Source of the DNA: an uncultured Sulfitobacter sp.
GTDB lineage: Bacteria > Pseudomonadota > Alphaproteobacteria > Rhodobacterales > Rhodobacteraceae
DNA length: 64,000 bases
NCBI RefSeq assembly: GCF_947500075.1
Contig: NZ_CANMQS010000005.1
Span: forward strand, 248,001-312,000
Direction: 5' to 3'
The notes beneath the pieces were generated by a model that searched no databases, was not told the origin of the DNA, and saw nothing but the letters and a program-made list of their open reading frames with translations. The stretch's first letter is position 1; each line of letters starts with the position of its first letter. Below are positions 59,807 through 64,000 of the stretch, piece by piece. The position numbers were made by a program, and so were the translations under genes.

Positions 59807-60619
59807 TCAGCCGAAGATGGCGGTGACGATGTCGGTCAGGCCCTGTTGCACGTCCGCGTCATCCGACAAAGGCTCAATCATCGCGGCATGGATCGCCTGC
59901 GGCATCGGCATGCCCTTGGCAATCAGCGTCGCGGTATAGATCACCAACCGGGTGGAGACGCCTTCCTCAAGGTCTTGTCCCTTTAACGCCCGGAACTTTC
60001 CCGCAAGCCGCACAAGGTTGTTGCACTTTGCCGGGTCCAGCCCGCTCTCCTGTGCGACAATCTTCGTCTCCTGATCGGGAGGCGGAAAATCGAAGGTGGC
60101 GGACAGGAACCGCTGCCGGGTTGAGGGTTTCAAGGTCTTGAGAATGTTCTGATAGCCGGGGTTGTAGGAGGCCACCAACATGAAGCCGGGTGCTGCTTCC
60201 AGCGTCTCTCCGGTCCGGTCGATGGGCAGGATGCGGCGGTCATCGGTCAGCGGGTGCAGCACCACGGTCACATCCTTGCGCGCCTCCACCACCTCATCCA
60301 GATAACAGATCGCCCCCTCGCGCACCGCGCGGGTCAGCGGCCCATCGGCCCAGACCGTGTCCCCGCCTTTCAGCAGATAACGCCCGATCAGATCAGAAGC
60401 CGACAGATCATCGTGACACGCCACCGTATAGAGCGGCCGCCCCAGGCGCGCGGCCATGTGGGTCACAAACCGCGTCTTGCCGCAGCCCGTGGGCCCTTTG
60501 AGCAGAAGCGGCATTTCATTGCGAAACGCCGCTTCAAAGAGGTCACATTCGGACCCTTGTGCCATGTAAAAGGGGGCGTCTGCCACGCCCCCTGACGTTG
60601 GTGTCCGGGCAAGGTTCAT
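59807..60619 (-). CDS. norQ: NorQ: MoxR/CbbQ-type AAA ATPase
   Basis: A 270-residue ATPase with Walker A (GPTGCGKTRF, near residue 40) and Walker B (AICYLDEVVEA). It is the NorD partner for NO reductase activation. Its start overlaps the norB stop by ATGA. Confidence 0.95.
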   Translation of the reverse strand: MNLARTPTSGGVADAPFYMAQGSECDLFEAAFRNEMPLLLKGPTGCGKTRFVTHMAARLGRPLYTVACHDDLSASDLIGRYLLKGGDTVWADGPLTRAVREGAICYLDEVVEARKDVTVVLHPLTDDRRILPIDRTGETLEAAPGFMLVASYNPGYQNILKTLKPSTRQRFLSATFDFPPPDQETKIVAQESGLDPAKCNNLVRLAGKFRALKGQDLEEGVSTRLVIYTATLIAKGMPMPQAIHAAMIEPLSDDADVQQGLTDIVTAIFG

Positions 60620-61986
60620 TCCGCCGCCACCGGTTGCTTGTCAGCGGGGCTGATGATCTCCTTGCGGGGCAGGGCCACCGCATAGATGAACAAGAGCGCC
60701 CCAATCACCACGGCCACGCCGGAGCCGAAGCGCATCCAGTAGAACACGGTCAGCGCATCCTGCACGTCCATGAAATACTCCCCCTGTACCCGCTGCGCGT
60801 GGGTTTGCACCGTGCCCGCAAAGGTCAGCACAAAGGTCATGAAGGTCATGCCACCGGCCATCAGCCAGAAGGACGCCATGTTCAGCACCTGATTGTAGGG
60901 ATCACGCTGGCGCAGGATCGGGAAGGCGTAGCTGAAGATCGCAAGGTTCAGCGACACATAGGCGCCAAAGAACGCCAGATGCCCGTGGGCGGCGGTGATC
61001 TGCGTGCCGTGGGTGTAGTAGTTGATCCCGTGCAGCGTATGCAGGAACCCCCAGACACCCGCGCCAAAGAACGCCAGCGTCGCACAGCCCAATGACCACA
61101 GCAGTGCCGCCTTGTTCGGGTGATCCTTGCGGCCTTTCCACACCATGACAAAGGCAAAGGCCATCATGCCGAAGAACGGGATCACTTCGAGGCTGGAGAA
61201 TATTGACCCGATCCACTGCCAGTACCCCGGCGTGCCGATCCAATAGTAGTGGTGACCCGTCCCAAGGATGCCGGAGAAAAGGGCGGTGGCCACGATCAGA
61301 TAGAGCCACTTTTCCACGATCTCCCGGTCCACGCCCGTCAGCTTGAGCATCAGAAAGGCGAGGATGGAGGCCATGATCAGCTCCCATGTGCCTTCCACCC
61401 AAAGGTGCACGACATACCACCAGTACTGCTTGTCCAGTGCGAGGTTGGAGGGGTTGTAGAAGGCAAAGAGAAACAGCAGCACCAGACCCCAAAGGCCCAG
61501 CAACAACACGTTGGAGATGGCTGTCTTGCGCCCCTTGAGGGCGGTCATGGTGACGTTGAACATGAAGATGAGCGCGGCCACCACGATGCCCAGCTTGACC
61601 CACAAGGGTTGCTCCAGGAACTCGCGCCCCTCTTTGCCCAGCAGCCAGTTGCCTTCAAACAGGTTGAACACATAGGTCACCACAACGCCCAATGTGCCAA
61701 GCACCAGGATCAGCAGCTGGATATAGGCCAGCGTGGGGGAGTGGATCTCGCATTCGCATTCCTCGGGCAGGACGAAGTACGCAGCACCCATGAACCCCAG
61801 CAAAAGCCAGACGATCAGCGAATTGGTGTGCAGCATCCGCACGATGTTGAAGGGCAGCAGTTCCGACAGAAAATTCGGGCTGACATAGATCCAACCGGCC
61901 AGCAGTCCCCCCAGAACCTGAATGGCAAAAAGCGCGAGGGCTGCGGAAAAATAGACCAGCGCGATGGATTGAGATTGATACTTCAT
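60616..61986 (-). CDS. norB: NorB: nitric-oxide reductase catalytic subunit
   Basis: A 456-residue heme-copper family protein with 12 helices. The heme and FeB ligands are visible in RMLHTNSLIVW, GTGHHYYWIGTP and AAHGHLAFFGAY, together with conserved glutamates (HLWVEGTWELIMA). It reduces NO to N2O in the inner membrane with NorC as electron donor. It begins 12 bp after norC. Confidence 0.97.
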   Translation of the reverse strand: MKYQSQSIALVYFSAALALFAIQVLGGLLAGWIYVSPNFLSELLPFNIVRMLHTNSLIVWLLLGFMGAAYFVLPEECECEIHSPTLAYIQLLILVLGTLGVVVTYVFNLFEGNWLLGKEGREFLEQPLWVKLGIVVAALIFMFNVTMTALKGRKTAISNVLLLGLWGLVLLFLFAFYNPSNLALDKQYWWYVVHLWVEGTWELIMASILAFLMLKLTGVDREIVEKWLYLIVATALFSGILGTGHHYYWIGTPGYWQWIGSIFSSLEVIPFFGMMAFAFVMVWKGRKDHPNKAALLWSLGCATLAFFGAGVWGFLHTLHGINYYTHGTQITAAHGHLAFFGAYVSLNLAIFSYAFPILRQRDPYNQVLNMASFWLMAGGMTFMTFVLTFAGTVQTHAQRVQGEYFMDVQDALTVFYWMRFGSGVAVVIGALLFIYAVALPRKEIISPADKQPVAAE

Positions 61987-61998
61987 GGCTGTGTCCCC

Positions 61999-62451
61999 TT
62001 ACCCTGCATCATTCGGCGGCCAGTCCTGATTTCTGATCCGGTTGGTCCAGAGCAGAAACTCACTGAGCGCGCGGTATTCTTCATCGGTGAGATCGAAATT
62101 CGGCATCTGCCGCCGCCCCTCGATGCCGGTGGGCATCGCGTCCATCCACGCCTTGAGCGTCTCGAACGCCGCTTCGGGATCGTCTTCGACGCCCCAACGC
62201 TTCATCACGTTGCCCACTTCAGGGGCGAAATACGCGCCTTCTCCCAGGATGGTGTGACAGTTGATACAGGCGTTGTGTTCCCAGACACGTTTGCCATGGG
62301 CGACCTCTTCGGTCAGGCCCGCGGTGTCCGTGGACGTGGTGACGATATAGCGGTGGGAATGGACAGACAGTCCGATGAAGATGAGTATGAAAAACAGTGA
62401 CCCGCCATAGAAAATGTTGCGGGCCATGGAAGTCGTGAGAACATCACGCAT
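61999..62451 (-). CDS. norC: NorC: cytochrome c subunit of NO reductase
   Basis: A 150-residue membrane-anchored cytochrome c with one helix (about 13-30) and a heme motif C62-INC-H66. ATG 62451 has a strong AAGGAGG site. It heads norCBQDEF; a DNR-like box lies about 75 bp upstream. Confidence 0.96.
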   Translation of the reverse strand: MRDVLTTSMARNIFYGGSLFFILIFIGLSVHSHRYIVTTSTDTAGLTEEVAHGKRVWEHNACINCHTILGEGAYFAPEVGNVMKRWGVEDDPEAAFETLKAWMDAMPTGIEGRRQMPNFDLTDEEYRALSEFLLWTNRIRNQDWPPNDAG

Positions 62452-62502
62452 CCTATCCTCCTTGTTCTAGGGGCCGGATTTGGGGGCCCTGAAGATAGAA
62501 TG

Positions 62503-62529
62503 GTTAAGGCCGCGCGCGGCGGCCTTAAC
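62503..62529 (-). terminator. Perfect hairpin after the cytochrome c gene
   Basis: GTTAAGGCCG (62503-62512) pairs with CGGCCTTAAC (62520-62529) over a 7-base loop. It lies between the end of the cytochrome c gene and norC, without a good T-tract. Its left arm on the minus strand overlaps the DNR-like box at 62525-62538, so the same bases may serve both as transcript end and as promoter control. Confidence 0.6.
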
Positions 62530-62538
62530 GAAAGTCAA
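62525..62538. promoter_or_regulatory. FNR/DNR-like box before norC
   Basis: On the minus strand the site reads TTGAC-TTTC-GTTAA, one base different from the nosR box. It ends about 74 bp before the norC start. Control by one of the two local Crp/Fnr proteins is likely. Confidence 0.72.
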
Positions 62539-62544
62539 GAAAGC

Positions 62545-62922
62545 TCACTCGAAGGTGGCGAGATAGGCAATGACGTTGTCGATATCCGCCTCCTTGCGCA
62601 GGCCGGGGAAGGACATCTTGGTGCCATCCATGAAATCCTTCGGCTTGGTCAGATAGGCGGTGAGGCTGGCTTCGTCCCAGACCAACCCATCGGCGGCCAT
62701 GGCTTTCAGCGCGTCGGAGTATTTGAAACCCGCGTTTGCGCCAGCGGCGGCATCAACGATCCCATTGAGCATCGGCCCCACCTTGTTCTTGGCACCATCC
62801 CCAACCGCATGGCAGGCTTTGCACTTGCGAAACACCTTTTCGCCCTTGGCGGCATCGCCTTCTGCAAGGGCCGGCGCGGCGAGGGCCAGCGTGAGCAGGC
62901 CGATGGAAAGTTTTTTCAACAT
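62545..62922 (-). CDS. Periplasmic cytochrome c (c-550/c2 type)
   Basis: A 125-residue protein with a signal peptide (to AAPALA, residue 20), one heme motif C34-KAC-H38 and a Met ligand in GTKMSFPGL. It is a class I cytochrome c that could carry electrons from the bc1 complex to nitrite, NO or N2O reductases. ATG 62922 begins the signal peptide. It lies 20 bp after nirI on the same strand. Confidence 0.9.
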   Translation of the reverse strand: MLKKLSIGLLTLALAAPALAEGDAAKGEKVFRKCKACHAVGDGAKNKVGPMLNGIVDAAAGANAGFKYSDALKAMAADGLVWDEASLTAYLTKPKDFMDGTKMSFPGLRKEADIDNVIAYLATFE

Positions 62923-62942
62923 GGGATTTCCTTTCGTTGACG

Positions 62943-64000
62943 TCAGGCCGCGCGGTTGCGGCGTTTGAGAACCGTACAGGTGTGCGGCTCGTGGAAGATC
63001 ATCTGACAGCGAAGACAGAGGATACATTCGTTCGGGTTGATGCGGCCCAGCGGGTCGATGGCGCCCACCGTGCAGTTTTGCTCACACAAGCGGCATTCGC
63101 GCCCGCATTGCGGACGGCGGCGCAGCCAGTCGAAGATCTTGAGCTTGGCCGGGATCGCAAGCGCCGCCCCCAGCGGACAGAGATAGCGGCAATAGGCACG
63201 CTCCACATAAAGACCGACGGTCAGGATCAGACCGACAAACAGCAAGAAGGGCCAGGCGCGGACAAACCGCAACGAAATGGCGGTTTTGAACGGCTCCGCT
63301 TCGGCAAGGATCAGCGCGTCTTTCATCGCATAGAAAGACAGCGCCAGAATGGCAAGGAACAGCGTATACTTGATCACCCACAGGCGTTCATGCACCGCAT
63401 TGGGGACCGCGATCTGCTTGATGCCCAGCTTCTGCGCGGCCTGATTGGTCAGCTCCTGCAACGCGCCAAAGGGGCAAAGCCATCCGCAGAAAACCCCGCG
63501 CCCCCAGAACAGCAGGCCAAGGGCGGTAAAGCCCCACAGGCAGAAGATCAGCGGCTCCAGCAGGAACACTTCCCACCGAAAGCCGCTGAGCAACGCATGG
63601 AAAAACGCGACCACCTGCACCACCGAAAGCTGCGCCCCAAGGCCCATGCCGAGCCACAGGAACGTGGTGAGCAGAAATGCCGTGCGCCCCCACAGCCACA
63701 GGCGCGGGCGTTTGACGAAGGCATCCTGAAAGAACAGGATCACAAAGAGCGTGCCCAGCATGATCCCGAGTGTGATGAGCGGGACAGTCTTGGCCTCCCA
63801 GGCTGCGCGCCACGCGGGCGGCGGCGCGGGTGGTGGGGCTGCGGGGTGCAGGAATGTCTCTCCAAGGGCGAAGGGCAGGGGGATCGGCAGGGTGACTGCA
63901 TCGCGGGTTGCCGTGATGGTCACAGTGAAAGGGCGCGCGATGTCGATCCGGTCGCGGGGGATGGCGAAAAGGCTGGCTTCTTTCACCTGCGGCGCGCCCT
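62943..64000 (-). CDS. nirI: NirI: NosR-like membrane protein, 5' end outside window
   Basis: The reading frame is open at base 64000, so only the C-terminal 350 or so residues are present; a GTG at 63986 is not a convincing start because homology to NosR continues across it. It has several helices, two CxxxCP motifs (WLCPFGALQE and YLCPLGAALAIP) and a ferredoxin-like end (CGRECRLCEQNC and NPNECILCLRC), the same plan as NosR in this window. NirI is needed for expression or electron supply of cytochrome cd1 nitrite reductase, so nirS and the heme d1 genes probably lie beyond the right edge. Confidence 0.87.
   Translation of the reverse strand, partial: GAPQVKEASLFAIPRDRIDIARPFTVTITATRDAVTLPIPLPFALGETFLHPAAPPPAPPPAWRAAWEAKTVPLITLGIMLGTLFVILFFQDAFVKRPRLWLWGRTAFLLTTFLWLGMGLGAQLSVVQVVAFFHALLSGFRWEVFLLEPLIFCLWGFTALGLLFWGRGVFCGWLCPFGALQELTNQAAQKLGIKQIAVPNAVHERLWVIKYTLFLAILALSFYAMKDALILAEAEPFKTAISLRFVRAWPFLLFVGLILTVGLYVERAYCRYLCPLGAALAIPAKLKIFDWLRRRPQCGRECRLCEQNCTVGAIDPLGRINPNECILCLRCQMIFHEPHTCTVLKRRNRAA

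Noticed and set aside
61249-62400. 383-codon open frame opposite norB and norC
   Set aside because: It is antisense to conserved genes and has an abnormal His/Gln-rich composition.

Overview
The window reads as a chromosomal (or chromid) segment of a marine alphaproteobacterium, most likely Rhodobacterales/Roseobacter group. This rests on the moderately high GC, a SPOR-lipoprotein gene beside tRNA-Ser, and a nosRZDFYLX / norCBQDEF / nirI denitrification block of the alphaproteobacterial type with NosX. No species can be named from the sequence alone.

Left edge (1-1233): the end of a SPOR-domain lipoprotein gene and tRNA-Ser(UGA). The last bases of this tRNA are repeated at 24908 and 31210, so 1220-31223 looks like two islands stacked in one tRNA attachment site. 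The first segment (1220-24923) carries a P4-type tyrosine integrase beside the tRNA, an unknown protein, a second recombinase module (two HTH proteins and a tyrosine recombinase), a decayed ion-channel gene, and then an alginate-type exopolysaccharide locus. The second segment (24924-31223) has an ion-channel gene, an RND efflux pair and a Na+/glutamate symporter gene broken by a stop codon, but no integrase.

The polysaccharide locus (5754-24461) has outer-membrane porin, AlgF, AlgI, AlgJ-like, AlgX-like, a small molybdopterin-fold periplasmic protein with a hybrid histidine kinase, Alg44-like, Alg8, AlgA, AlgD, a large RTX protein and a LuxR-type response regulator. Synthesis and O-acetylation are complete. 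The epimerase AlgG, the lyase AlgL and the scaffold AlgK are not seen. Each of five transcription units is preceded, about 80-130 bp before its first gene, by the same palindrome (CTATNC-N4-GNATAG). This makes a self-contained regulon with its own phosphorelay, and it is the most interesting system in the window.

Middle (31224-44917): ECF sigma factor, convergent anti-sigma-like gene, S8 serine protease lipoprotein, a second RTX protein with an internal duplication, a peptide-type ABC importer operon with two different binding proteins, a membrane-anchored AraC regulator and a secreted protein of unknown role.

Right part (44917-64000): NnrS, the N2O reductase operon nosRZDFYLX, two divergent Crp/Fnr regulators, a DUF4202 protein, the NO reductase operon norCBQDEF, a cytochrome c and the 3' part of nirI. 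FNR/DNR-like boxes lie before nnrS, nosR, the regulators and norC, so the block is probably switched on together by low oxygen and NO.
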